Assembly: GCF_022878925.1 (NCBI RefSeq)
Contig: NZ_CP084626.1
Location: forward strand, 1,240,001 to 1,304,000
Direction of reading: 5' to 3'
From: Caballeronia sp. TF1N1
GTDB taxonomy: Bacteria > Pseudomonadota > Gammaproteobacteria > Burkholderiales > Burkholderiaceae
DNA length: 64,000 nt
Every line of letters begins with the position of its first letter. Position 1 is the first letter of the stretch. Position numbers and translations under genes: made by a program. Under the pieces are notes generated by a model, which saw only the letters and a list, made by a program, of their open reading frames with translations, ran no database searches and was not told the origin of the DNA. This document shows positions 1-8,019 of this stretch, one piece after another.

Positions 1-25
1 CGACGTCGGCGGTTTCGTTTGCTCA

Positions 26-41
26 ACTCTTATATAAGAGT
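26..41. promoter_or_regulatory. 16-bp perfect palindrome, possible operator
   Basis: ACTCTTATATAAGAGT is a perfect, AT-rich 16-bp inverted repeat in otherwise GC-rich DNA. It lies in the gene-free stretch at the left edge, beyond the terminator of the leftward helicase, so it could be an operator for a gene lying left of the window. The shape resembles dimeric-regulator sites in general; no regulator is identified. A palindrome this long is expected roughly once per 64 kb by chance in random DNA, less often with this AT content. Confidence 0.35.
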
Positions 42-241
42 CTAGGCAAATTGCCGCGCGCAACACAGTCCCTGCAGAGAGATTTTCGGATAATAATTTT
101 CTTTAGAATACAATGAGATGGAGCAATGTTTCCACGATGCGGAATACGATTTTCCATCTTGCAACGCCCGACGTTGTGCCGCGCAGCACATCTTTTGCGA
201 CGCAAAAGATCATTGCACATCGTGAAATATGGCGAGCGGAC

Positions 242-276
242 AAAAAAAACCGACGCGCGAGGCATCGGTTTTTTTG
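242..276 (-). terminator. Rho-independent terminator of the DEAD-box helicase
   Basis: An A-run, then CCGA and TCGG arms around a GC-rich loop, then a T-run of seven, give a hairpin symmetrical enough to work on both strands. It sits about 55 nt beyond the stop of the leftward helicase gene, which it most likely terminates. Confidence 0.75.
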
Positions 277-329
277 TGCTATCGGGCAAAGTGGCTCGAA
301 GGCCGCCTTGCCGTTTAAGCGATCGGGGC

Positions 330-1976
330 TTAGCTGCCGCGGCGCGGGGCGCGCGGACCATCGCTGCGGCGGGCGAAACCGTCACGCTGGCCACCGAAAC
401 CGCCATCGCGCGAACCGCCACGATAACCGCCTTCGCTGCCGCCAGCGTTGGCGCCGCGATAGCCGCCGCCTTCACCGCGATAACCGCCTTCGCGCGAACC
501 GGTGCTCGGCTTGTTACCGTAGCCGCTGGCGTTGGACGCGCCGTAGCCGCGGCCACCGCCGTTACCGCTGCCGCCATTGCCACCGCCGCTGCCGAAGCGA
601 CGACCGCCGCCATTGCCGCCGCCCGGACGACCACGGCCGCCAGCGCCGCCACCGAAACCACCCTTAGGCGGCGACTTGCGCGGCTCGAAGCCGACCACGA
701 CGTTCACCGGCAGCGGCGAACGCACGAAGCGCTCGATACGCTTCAGCGCGCCGATTTCAGCGTAATGCACGAGGCTCACCGCGATGCCGCTGCGGCCCGC
801 GCGACCCGTGCGGCCGATACGGTGCACGTAGTCTTCCGCAAACTTCGGCAGATCGTAGTTGAACACGTGCGTAATGCCGGGAATGTCGATACCGCGTGCA
901 GCCACGTCGGTCGCGACCAGTACGCGAACGCGCTTTTCGCGCAGCGCGCGAATCGTGCGATTGCGTGCACCTTGCGGCAGGTCGCCGTGCAATGCGGCGG
1001 AATCGAAGCCAGCGTCCGACAGACGGTTGGCGATCAGGTCCGCGTCGCTCTTGGTCGCCGTGAAGACGATTGCCTGATCGAGGCCTTCGTCGCGCAGCAG
1101 ATGGTCGAGCAGACGATCCTTGTGATCGCGGTCATCGACGTAATGCACGTGTTGCGCGATGTTGTCGCGCGCTTCGAGCTTCTGAACGATCTCGATGCGC
1201 TCCGGGTCCTTCAACAGACGGCCGGTGAGCGAAGCGATCTTGCCGTCGATGGTGGCCGAGAACAGCAGCGTCTGACGCGAAGCTGGCGTGGCGGCAACGA
1301 TCGTTTCGATGTCGTCGATGAAGCCCATGTCCAGCATGCGGTCGGCCTCGTCGAGCACGAGCATGTCGAGAGTCGACAGGTCGATACGGCCACGTTCGAG
1401 GTGATCGATCAAGCGACCCGGCGTGGCGACGAGAATCTCAGGGTTCTTCGCAAGCAGCATCAATTGCTGGCCGTAAGCCACGCCGCCGAGAATGCTGACC
1501 GTGCGCAGACGCTTCAGATGACGGCCATAGGTCGTCGCGGCAGCGGAAACCTGCATGGCAAGTTCGCGGGTCGGCGTGAGCACGAGCAGACGCGGGCGCG
1601 CGACGGGTTGCTGACGGCGCACCGGCTTGGCATTCGGGTCACGCGGGGCGCGCGGTTGCTGCGCCTGGAGCTTTTCCATTTGCGCGAATTTTTCGATGGC
1701 GGGCAGCATGAACGCGGCCGTCTTGCCCGAACCGGTCGGGCTGGAGACGAGCAGATCGCGGCCGGCGAGCGCTGCGGGAATCGCGCGCTGCTGAACCGGC
1801 GTCGGCGACTGATAGCCTGCGGCGGTCAGCGCGGAAACGATGTCGGCGGACAGGCCAAGCGACTCGAACGTCGGGCCTTCGGGTTGTGCCACGGCTTGTA
1901 CTGCGGGTGCTGCGGGGAGGTCTAGTGCTTGTGCTGCAATGTTGTCCAACGGGCTGGGGGTAATGCTCGAAGTCAT
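330..1976 (-). CDS. DEAD-box ATP-dependent RNA helicase (RhlE-like) with glycine/RGG-rich tail
   Basis: Unwinds short RNA duplexes, probably in ribosome assembly or mRNA turnover. All DEAD-box motifs are visible in order: Q motif near FESLGLS...SPTPVQ, Walker [24 protein letters not shown] in [16 protein letters not shown], the [10 protein letters not shown] motif and [13 protein letters not shown]. The last 110 or so of 548 residues are almost pure Gly/Arg/Ser/Asn with RGG-like repeats, a typical nonspecific RNA-binding tail in this clade. I chose the ATG at 1976 because it has an AAGGAT Shine-Dalgarno-like site and begins just before the conserved Q motif; the open frame continues upstream to 2192 without homology. 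Preceded by an unusually long gene-free region. It is RhlE-like in architecture, but paralogue assignment by eye is uncertain. Confidence 0.9.
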   Translation of the reverse strand: MTSSITPSPLDNIAAQALDLPAAPAVQAVAQPEGPTFESLGLSADIVSALTAAGYQSPTPVQQRAIPAALAGRDLLVSSPTGSGKTAAFMLPAIEKFAQMEKLQAQQPRAPRDPNAKPVRRQQPVARPRLLVLTPTRELAMQVSAAATTYGRHLKRLRTVSILGGVAYGQQLMLLAKNPEILVATPGRLIDHLERGRIDLSTLDMLVLDEADRMLDMGFIDDIETIVAATPASRQTLLFSATIDGKIASLTGRLLKDPERIEIVQKLEARDNIAQHVHYVDDRDHKDRLLDHLLRDEGLDQAIVFTATKSDADLIANRLSDAGFDSAALHGDLPQGARNRTIRALREKRVRVLVATDVAARGIDIPGITHVFNYDLPKFAEDYVHRIGRTGRAGRSGIAVSLVHYAEIGALKRIERFVRSPLPVNVVVGFEPRKSPPKGGFGGGAGGRGRPGGGNGGGRRFGSGGGNGGSGNGGGRGYGASNASGYGNKPSTGSREGGYRGEGGGYRGANAGGSEGGYRGGSRDGGFGGQRDGFARRSDGPRAPRRGS

Positions 1977-2443
1977 GTCGATCCTTGAAACGGGAAATGA
2001 GGCGTCGGCGCCAATCGGCATACCCAGGTCGTTGGATTCAGCGAGCGAAGAAACAGCGAGCAAATCGAAAAACGGGGGCCACTCGCACGCATACGCGGCG
2101 AGAATCTTTTTAGAAGCTGTATAGGATACGGCAGACCCGAGGGGCGCTGACGTCAGCCTGATGCATGACGGGCCGATAGATGCGAACAACACAACGCGCT
2201 AATACAACACGCAGACGGCCTGGCAGGGAGGGGACAGTTTCTAAACTGGATTGGGGCAAAACGCTACGAAACGCTTTGTTGCTCGGAGGATCACCGATCT
2301 TGCTTGGGTCTTTCTCGGGTGATGCAACTTACAGTCAAGCGCTGACCGCTAGTATATCGTAGTTTGTTGCACCGCGCCACATGAGGAAGCACCTGCGCGC
2401 CAATTTCGGGCATTGAAGCGCGCCGGCATACTTAGTTCGTGAA
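1977..2443. other. 467-nt gene-free region upstream of the helicase
   Basis: No convincing gene. On the minus strand a TATACT -10-like box (plus coordinates 2351-2356, weak -35) would give the helicase a roughly 370-nt 5' leader. The stretch contains a 12-bp palindrome (GCTGACGTCAGC, 2146-2157), a small CAGTTT/AAACTG hairpin near 2235, and an ATCACC/GGTGAT stem around 2291-2325. Long leaders are known for cold-shock helicase mRNAs; that role here is inference. Confidence 0.4.
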
Positions 2444-2713
2444 TTAGTCAGCGTCGCCGCGTCTGAGCGAATCGACCAATTCCACGTAACGCCGCTTGGC
2501 GTCGTCGGCGGGTGTGCCTTTGAGCGCGGCCCAGGCTTCGTACTTGTACTTGCCGGCGATATCGGTGAAGCCTGGCTTGTCGCCTTGAACGTCGCCGAGA
2601 CTGCCTTGCTTGAATAGCGCATACAGGCGCAGCAGCGTGAGATTGCCGGGGCGCTCGGTCAACTGCGTGACATCGTTCTGCGCCTGGGCGAATTGCTGAT
2701 CGATCTCGGTCAT
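2444..2713 (-). CDS. Acyl-CoA-binding protein (ACBP)
   Basis: Small cytosolic carrier (89 aa, the usual ACBP length) that binds long-chain acyl-CoA esters. It shows the ACBP pattern: an N-terminal helix with FAQAQNDV, then LYALFKQGSLGDV, KPGFTDIAGKYKYEAW and a final KRRYVELVDSL helix. The tyrosine and lysine residues that contact CoA in the family (LYALFKQ, KYKYEAW) are present. The ATG at 2713 is supported by an AGGAG site 8 nt upstream; a longer frame to 2815 lacks such a signal. Divergent from tsaB across about 175 nt. Prokaryotic ACBPs are patchily distributed but common in Burkholderia. Confidence 0.9.
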   Translation of the reverse strand: MTEIDQQFAQAQNDVTQLTERPGNLTLLRLYALFKQGSLGDVQGDKPGFTDIAGKYKYEAWAALKGTPADDAKRRYVELVDSLRRGDAD

Positions 2714-2888
2714 GCGCGTTTCTCCTGCGAGTCTTTGGGCTGCCGATCTTAGCAAGCGCATTCTCCCGGATGGGCCGAGGTTTTCTTCGAACCGAGCGAA
2801 GCCTCCAGAGACCACGCATCGCCGAAAACGCGTCGCGCCGATTCAGATGGCGCGAAAGCGTCGCGGGTCCCGCATTACAATACCGGCT

Positions 2889-3674
2889 ATGACACGCACC
2901 GTTCTGCTCGCCCTCGATACCTCGACGGAGTTCTGCTCCGTTGCGCTCTTGCTCGCCAATTCTTCTTCTCCTTCCGATATCGTCGCCCCGCAATACGTAC
3001 ACGATGATCTACGCGTCTGGTTTCGCCACGAGGCGACGGGCGCGGTATCCAGCACGCGGCTGCTGCCCGCGGTGCGCGAGTTGTGCGAGGACGCTGGCGT
3101 CACGCTTGCCGAATGTTCGGCGATCGCGTTCGGCGCGGGTCCGGGCTCCTTCACGGGATTGCGCACCGCGACAGGCGTCGCGCAGGGTTTGGCGTTCGGC
3201 TTGAACGTGCCGGTCGTGCCCGTGAGCACGCTCTTCGCATGCGCACAAGCGGCGCGCCTGCACGACGCAGCGCTGCCAGCGCGCGTGCTCGTCGCACTCG
3301 ATGCACGCATGGACGAAGTCTACTGGGCCGACTTCGAGTTCGACGATGCAACGGGCGCATGGCGCACGCTGCATCCCGCATCGCTCGATGCACCGGCGGC
3401 CGTACCGCTTCCCGATGTCCCCTTTGCGCTCGCGGGCAACGCCGCAACGGCTTTTGGCGAGCGTTTTCCCGCGCTTGCAGCCGCGACGGTCGTCGATCGT
3501 CATGCCTTGCCGCACGCGCTTCCCGTCGCGCTGATCGCGCTTCGCGAATGGCGCGCGGGACGGGCGATTGCACCTGAACTGGCCGCGCCCGACTATATCC
3601 GCGACAAGGTGGCGCAAACGACGGCGGAGCGCATGCAGGCGCGCGCCGCATCGGGCGAGGGGGCGCTGCGGTGA
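2889..3674 (+). CDS. tsaB: tRNA threonylcarbamoyladenosine biosynthesis protein TsaB
   Basis: Non-catalytic partner of TsaD in making the t6A37 modification on ANN-decoding tRNAs. The 261-aa protein starts with the ASKHA-fold strand LLALDTSTEFCSVAL and carries GAGPGSFTGLRTATGVAQGLAFG, the signature of TsaB. The ATG at 2889 directly precedes the conserved strand; the open frame extends upstream to 2712 but runs into the region divergent to the ACBP gene. First gene of a tightly packed rightward cluster: its TGA overlaps the GTG start of rimI. The tsaB-rimI pairing is widely conserved. Confidence 0.95.
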   Translation: MTRTVLLALDTSTEFCSVALLLANSSSPSDIVAPQYVHDDLRVWFRHEATGAVSSTRLLPAVRELCEDAGVTLAECSAIAFGAGPGSFTGLRTATGVAQGLAFGLNVPVVPVSTLFACAQAARLHDAALPARVLVALDARMDEVYWADFEFDDATGAWRTLHPASLDAPAAVPLPDVPFALAGNAATAFGERFPALAAATVVDRHALPHALPVALIALREWRAGRAIAPELAAPDYIRDKVAQTTAERMQARAASGEGALR

Positions 3675-4165
3675 GCGGCGTGCTGCTGGCAGACCGGTAT
3701 TTGACGCCGATGACCGAGGCCGATCTCGACGAAGTCGCCGCCGTCGAAAAGATGGCGTACGAGTTTCCGTGGAGCCGCGGCAATTTTCAGGACTCGTTGC
3801 GCAATGGTTATTACGGCGTGTGCTTGCGGCATGTGACGGGCACGCTCATCGGCTATTGCGTGCTGATGCCGGTCGTCGATGAAATGCATCTGCTCAACCT
3901 GTGCGTCGCGCCGAGTGCGCAGCGCGCTGGAGCGGGGCTCACGCTGTTGCGCGAGGCGGTGCGCATCACGCGCACGGAAAAGCTCGAAGGCGTGTTGCTC
4001 GAAGTGCGGCCGTCGAACCCGCGTGCCATTCAGCTTTACGAGCGCTTTGGCTTCGTGGCCATCGGGCGCCGGAAAAATTATTATCCCGCGCGGCACCGTT
4101 CGCGCGAGGACGCAATCGTCATGCGTCTGTCGTTTCCGAAGGAGAGTGCGCATGGCGCTCGATGA
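3671..4165 (+). CDS. rimI: Ribosomal protein bS18 alanine N-acetyltransferase RimI
   Basis: GNAT-family acetyltransferase that acetylates the N-terminal alanine of ribosomal protein bS18. The 164 aa show the GNAT core: LNLCVAPSAQRAGAGLTLL is the acetyl-CoA pyrophosphate loop (R/Q-x-x-G-x-G/A) and LEVRPSNPRAIQLYERFGF is the C-terminal signature. The GTG start overlaps the tsaB stop (GTGA), implying translational coupling; an internal ATG at codon 14 is an alternative. The 3' end overlaps the next gene by 14 nt. Confidence 0.92.
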   Translation: MSGVLLADRYLTPMTEADLDEVAAVEKMAYEFPWSRGNFQDSLRNGYYGVCLRHVTGTLIGYCVLMPVVDEMHLLNLCVAPSAQRAGAGLTLLREAVRITRTEKLEGVLLEVRPSNPRAIQLYERFGFVAIGRRKNYYPARHRSREDAIVMRLSFPKESAHGAR

Positions 4166-5294
4166 TCTGCTTGTGGAAGAACTCGGCTTCGGGCCGGTGT
4201 GGGTGCGGCGGCGGGTGAGCGACGCGGGTGGCGCGTCTTCGGCTTCCTTGACGTTGCCATCGGATGTTGCAGTCGAGGCGCGGCTTTCGCGTTCGTTGCG
4301 TGGCGAAGTGGCAAGTCCGGATGCGGATAAGGCGGCATCGTTGGCTTCGAAAACATCGGAGGCGCGGTTGACGCCTCTTCCGGCAGCCAATCCACACGAT
4401 GCATCGGCGACGCGTCGGGGAGATGTGGCGAGCCCAACTTCTGGCGATGCGCTGCCGAATCAAGCGCCTGAGGGTCGTGCGCAAGACGCATCGCCTGAGG
4501 CTTCGGCCCACCAACCGCGCACACGCGAATCCGAAGCCGAAGCCGTCACTCGCGCCGATCGCGAACCAAGGCCGCCTCAAGACCACGAAGCCCCTTTCGA
4601 AGCCTACGACGATCTCCCGTGGACCGACGATGCGCCGTTTTACGCACCGTCGCCCGCCGCAGCCGACGCCCCGAGCGACATCCATACGCTCGATTGGGAC
4701 ACGCTCGCCGCGCGCGTTGCCGGTTGCGAACGTTGCCGCCTGTGCGAGCGCCGCACCAACACGGTGTTCGGCGTTGGCGACCGCGAAGCGGATTGGCTGC
4801 TCATCGGCGAGGCGCCCGGCGAGAACGAGGACAAGGAAGGCGAACCGTTCGTCGGCCAGGCCGGCAAGCTGCTCGACAACATGCTGCGCGCGCTCGAACT
4901 GTCGCGCGAGTCGAACGTCTTCATCACCAACGTGTTGAAGTGCCGTCCGCCCGGCAATCGCAATCCGGAACCCGAGGAAGTCGCGCGCTGCGAGCCTTAT
5001 CTGCAACGTCAGGTCGAGCTCGTGAAGCCGAAAATCATCGTCGCGCTCGGGCGCTTCGCGGCGCAGAGTCTTCTCAAGACGGACGGCAGCATCGCGTCGA
5101 TGCGCGGCCGCGTGCATGAATATCGCGGCGTGCCGGTGGTGGTCACGTATCACCCCGCGTATCTGCTGCGCAGCCTGCCCGACAAGGCCAAGGCCTGGGC
5201 GGATCTGTGCCTCGCGCGCGGCACGTATCGGGATGCGCTCGCCGCGCTCGGCGTCGAGGCGGGCGCGCAGGAAGGACGAAAGGGCGGCCGCTGA
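4152..5294 (+). CDS. Uracil-DNA glycosylase, family 4-like (4Fe-4S), with long disordered N-terminal insert
   Basis: Removes uracil from DNA. The catalytic domain occupies about residues 185-380. It shows C192-x2-C195 before the strand, [20 protein letters not shown], then [12 protein letters not shown] and VARCEPYL (two further cysteines, giving four Fe-S ligands) and the HPAYLLR substrate loop. Residues of roughly 20-180 are low-complexity Ala/Ser/Pro/Glu/Asp sequence with no recognisable fold, so at 380 aa it is far longer than the typical 190-250 aa. The ATG at 4152 overlaps rimI; the stop overlaps the next start (ATGA). The protein is often annotated as phage SPO1 DNA polymerase-related. 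Subtype 4 versus 5 is uncertain. Confidence 0.9.
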   Translation: MALDDLLVEELGFGPVWVRRRVSDAGGASSASLTLPSDVAVEARLSRSLRGEVASPDADKAASLASKTSEARLTPLPAANPHDASATRRGDVASPTSGDALPNQAPEGRAQDASPEASAHQPRTRESEAEAVTRADREPRPPQDHEAPFEAYDDLPWTDDAPFYAPSPAAADAPSDIHTLDWDTLAARVAGCERCRLCERRTNTVFGVGDREADWLLIGEAPGENEDKEGEPFVGQAGKLLDNMLRALELSRESNVFITNVLKCRPPGNRNPEPEEVARCEPYLQRQVELVKPKIIVALGRFAAQSLLKTDGSIASMRGRVHEYRGVPVVVTYHPAYLLRSLPDKAKAWADLCLARGTYRDALAALGVEAGAQEGRKGGR

Positions 5295-6514
5295 TGTCGG
5301 CGCCATCGCCGGATTTCGCGCGCATCGTCGATGGTTTCGGCGACACGACGGTGCGGGATCTGGCGTGGCTGCTACTCTCGCCGGACCTGCTCGACGAGCA
5401 TCATGCGGGCGCGCGGCTCGCTCATCCCTTCGACTCCGAAGCAATGCGGCGAACGACGCTCGCGTGGCTCGCCGAACTCGATGCCGCGCCCGACGCGCTC
5501 CACGCCCACACGCGCAATCCAAAGAGCACGCGGCTCGGCATCTATGCGGAAAGCCTGCTGGAATTCTTCCTTGCGCACGGGCCGGCGGCGCGCCTGATCG
5601 CCGCGAACGTGCAGATACGGCGTCAGCGTCGCACTATCGGCGAATGCGATTTTCTGCTCGAAACGGCGGACGGCGCGCGGCTGCATTGGGAACTCGCGGT
5701 GAAGTTTTATTTGCATATCGGCAAACCTGTCGCGCAAGGCGGTGGCGATATCGACGCGTCGTCCGGTGCGCGTCTGCCAGATCGCTTCGTCGGTGAACGC
5801 GCCGCGCAAGGCGGTGGCGATCTCGACGCGCCGTCAGGCGCGCGTCTGCCAGGCCGCATTGTCGGTGAACGCGCCGCGCAAGGTGGTGGCGAGATCGACG
5901 CGCCGTCCGGTGCGCGTCTGCCGGATCGCTTCGTCGGTGAACGCGCCGCGCAAAACGTCGGCGCTGACGCCGCGTCGCCAAGTTCACGACTTTCCGACTA
6001 CGTGGGACCGAACTTGCAGGATCGCTTCGATCTGAAACATGCGCGCTTGCTGACGCATCAGTCCACGCTGACGGCGCGTCCTGAGTTCATCGCGCTGGGT
6101 TACGAAGGACCGTGGGAGCCGCGCTTGTTCATCAAGGGGCGTCTCTTTTATCGCGATGAAGGCGTCGCGAGCGCGCCTGAAATCGGCGAGCAGCATTTGC
6201 GCGGCTGGTGGATGACGGCATCCGACTGGCGCGAGAAGCGTGGCACGGCAAGCAATGCCCACGATGAGCGCGCGTGGATCGTGCAGCCACGACTCGCGTG
6301 GCTGGCTTCGCGGCGGCTCCGCGCAGACGATGCGAACGCGTTGTTGGCCGAGGCATCGGTGATTCATGCGCGTCTGCAAGAGATTGCCATGCCGACGATG
6401 ATCGCGGCTTATCGACGCGATGAAGCGGGCAACTGGAGCGAGGAATCGCGCGGCTTTATCGTGCCGGACGACTGGCCGGAGCGCGCGCGGATCTTTGCGG
6501 CGGCGCGGTTATAG
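5294..6514 (+). CDS. DUF1853 family protein with internal 24-aa tandem repeats
   Basis: Function unknown. The N-terminal half (LAWLLLSPDLL, KSTRLGIYAESLLEFFL, ECDFLLE...LHWELAVKFYL) looks like the DUF1853 family, whose conserved Glu/Asp/Lys residues in the E-x-D-F and E-x-A-V-K-F motifs resemble a PD-(D/E)xK nuclease-type core; that resemblance is my inference. The usual family length is about 300 aa; this protein is 406 aa because three near-identical 24-residue repeats plus a decayed fourth are inserted directly after the E-x-A-V-K-F motif. The start overlaps the stop of the uracil-DNA glycosylase gene (ATGA), so it is the last gene of the tsaB operon. Convergent with thiD 23 nt downstream. 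Confidence 0.75.
   Translation: MSAPSPDFARIVDGFGDTTVRDLAWLLLSPDLLDEHHAGARLAHPFDSEAMRRTTLAWLAELDAAPDALHAHTRNPKSTRLGIYAESLLEFFLAHGPAARLIAANVQIRRQRRTIGECDFLLETADGARLHWELAVKFYLHIGKPVAQGGGDIDASSGARLPDRFVGERAAQGGGDLDAPSGARLPGRIVGERAAQGGGEIDAPSGARLPDRFVGERAAQNVGADAASPSSRLSDYVGPNLQDRFDLKHARLLTHQSTLTARPEFIALGYEGPWEPRLFIKGRLFYRDEGVASAPEIGEQHLRGWWMTASDWREKRGTASNAHDERAWIVQPRLAWLASRRLRADDANALLAEASVIHARLQEIAMPTMIAAYRRDEAGNWSEESRGFIVPDDWPERARIFAAARL
5731..5946 (+). repeat. Three tandem 72-bp repeats inside the DUF1853 gene
   Basis: Three in-frame copies of a 72-bp unit begin at 5731, 5803 and 5875; a fourth, degenerate copy begins at 5947. Each encodes 24 residues of the form AQGGGDIDAxSGARLPDRFVGERA, residues 147-218 of the protein. 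DNA identity between copies is very high, pointing to recent slippage or unequal recombination. Confidence 0.95.
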
Positions 6515-6537
6515 AGCGTTCAGGCGCGCGCCGACCG

Positions 6538-7350
6538 CTACCACCAGCGATAAAAATGATGCACCGGCCCGACGCCGTGCCCGACATCGAGCCGCGCGCT
6601 CGCTTCGATCGCTCCCGTGAGATAGCGCTTCGCTTCAGCCGCCGCGCTCGCGAGATCGTCCGTTTGTGGAATCAGCGCCGCAATCGCCGACGACAACGTG
6701 CATCCCGTCCCGTGCGTATTCTTGAGCGGCACGCGCACACCGTTAAGCCGCATCGAACCGCTTGCCTCGACGAGCCAGTCGGGACTATCGGCCGAAACAA
6801 GATGGCCGCCTTTCATCAGCACCGCGCGCGCGCCGAGCGAGCGCAGCGCTTCGCCCTGACGGACCATTTCGTCTTCGTCGACGGCTATCGTCGAGCCGAG
6901 CAGCGCCGCCGCCTCCGGCAGATTCGGCGTCACCAGCGTGGCAAGCGGAAGCAGTTCGTCACGCAACGCCGCCACCGCTTCCGGCGCGAGGAGCGCGTGA
7001 TTGCTCTTGGAAATCATCACGGTATCCAGCACGACATGCGTCGGCTTATGCCGCCTGAGCGCATCGGCGACAGCGCGCACGATATCCGCGTTCGCCAGCA
7101 TGCCGATCTTCACCGCGTCGATGCGAATGTCGTCGAACACGGCATCGAGTTGCGCGGTGATGAACGCCGCTTCCGGCGCATGCACGGCCGTGACGCCGCA
7201 CGTGTTCTGCGCCGTGAGCGCCGTGATGACGCTTGCGCCGTACGCGCCGAGCGCGGAGAACGCTTTCAGATCGGCCTGGATACCCGCGCCGCCGCCCGAG
7301 TCGGAACCGGCGATGGTGAGCACGTTGGGGATGGTTTTCGTATCGGCCAT
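6538..7350 (-). CDS. thiD: Bifunctional hydroxymethylpyrimidine kinase/phosphomethylpyrimidine kinase ThiD
   Basis: Phosphorylates HMP and HMP-phosphate to HMP-PP, the pyrimidine half of thiamine. The 270-aa ribokinase-like protein has [22 protein letters not shown] at the N-terminus, [19 protein letters not shown] and the catalytic/anion-hole motif [16 protein letters not shown]. The ATG at 7350 directly precedes the conserved start; the longer open frame to 7935 is a shadow of thiE. Last of the leftward thiM-thiE-thiD cluster, 16 nt after thiE. Confidence 0.96.
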   Translation of the reverse strand: MADTKTIPNVLTIAGSDSGGGAGIQADLKAFSALGAYGASVITALTAQNTCGVTAVHAPEAAFITAQLDAVFDDIRIDAVKIGMLANADIVRAVADALRRHKPTHVVLDTVMISKSNHALLAPEAVAALRDELLPLATLVTPNLPEAAALLGSTIAVDEDEMVRQGEALRSLGARAVLMKGGHLVSADSPDWLVEASGSMRLNGVRVPLKNTHGTGCTLSSAIAALIPQTDDLASAAAEAKRYLTGAIEASARLDVGHGVGPVHHFYRWW

Positions 7351-7366
7351 AAGGTGACGGTGAGGT

Positions 7367-8008
7367 TCAGGCGCGTTCGATGATCTCGCGCAAGACGCGC
7401 GACGCGTCGCGGGGATCGGCCGCCTTGCAGATTGCGGAGACGACGGCAAGACCCGCGGGTTTCGCGCGCATGACATCCGCGGCATTGTGCGTCTGAATGC
7501 CGCCGATCGCCACCGTGGGCAAACACGCATCGGCGACGAGCGCAGCCAGGCCATCGATACCGCATGGCGCCGATGCATCGGTCTTCGTCGGCGTGGCGTA
7601 CACCGGTCCCGCGCCGAGGTAATCGACGGTTCCTCGTAGCGCGTTCGCCGCGTCGAGTTCGGCGCGATCGGCCACCGACAAACCGATGATCGCATCCGCG
7701 CCCAGCAAGCGTCGCACGGCGTCGGCCGGCAGATCGCGCTGCCCGACATGCACGCCATCGGCGCCGACTGCGAGCGCGACATCCACCTGATCGTTGATGA
7801 TGAGCGGCACGCCATGCGCATGCGTGAGCGGCAGCAGATCGCGCGCGAGCTCGTACCACGCGCGCTTGTGCCACTCGGGCGCGCGTAATTGCAAGATGGT
7901 CGCGCCGCCTTCGAGCGCCGCGCGCGCCACGGCAAGCGCCGCAGCGTGTCCGCCGCACTGCACGGGATCGAGCACGAGATAAAGCGAAAGATCGAAGGAA
8001 GGCCGCAT
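7367..8008 (-). CDS. thiE: Thiamine phosphate synthase ThiE
   Basis: Joins HMP-PP and hydroxyethylthiazole phosphate to form thiamine monophosphate. The 213-aa TIM barrel shows LYLVLDP, the ATILQLR strand, IINDQVDVALAVGADGVHVGQRDLP, GLSVAD, YLGAGPVYATPTKTDA and VAIGGI. One oddity: where many ThiE proteins have an R-x-K pair contacting pyrophosphate, this one reads LRAPEWHK, so the arginine is kept but the usual lysine position is proline; a nearby lysine may substitute. Lies 11 nt after thiM and 16 nt before thiD, so the three are almost certainly cotranscribed. Confidence 0.94.
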   Translation of the reverse strand: MRPSFDLSLYLVLDPVQCGGHAAALAVARAALEGGATILQLRAPEWHKRAWYELARDLLPLTHAHGVPLIINDQVDVALAVGADGVHVGQRDLPADAVRRLLGADAIIGLSVADRAELDAANALRGTVDYLGAGPVYATPTKTDASAPCGIDGLAALVADACLPTVAIGGIQTHNAADVMRAKPAGLAVVSAICKAADPRDASRVLREIIERA

Positions 8009-8019
8009 TTGCCGAGCGA

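Larger units (their letters stand above)
1..329. other. Gene-free left edge
   Basis: No coding frame here looks real. The open frames crossing it are antisense or out-of-frame shadows of the glycine-rich helicase tail. The stretch holds an AT-rich patch around 81-120, the palindrome at 26-41 and the terminator at 242-276. It probably contains the upstream region of the next gene to the left. Confidence 0.6.

Noticed and set aside
126..1925. 599-aa plus-strand open frame opposite the helicase
   Set aside because: It is a GC-driven antisense shadow: composition is Ala/Arg-rich without any family pattern, and the minus-strand helicase has complete DEAD-box motifs.
2146..2157. 12-bp palindrome GCTGACGTCAGC
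   Set aside because: Palindromes of this length are expected many times by chance in 64 kb, and no paired promoter element is close.
5731..5990. 72-bp direct repeats as a CRISPR-like array
   Set aside because: The units are contiguous, in frame and without unique spacers; they encode protein repeats.
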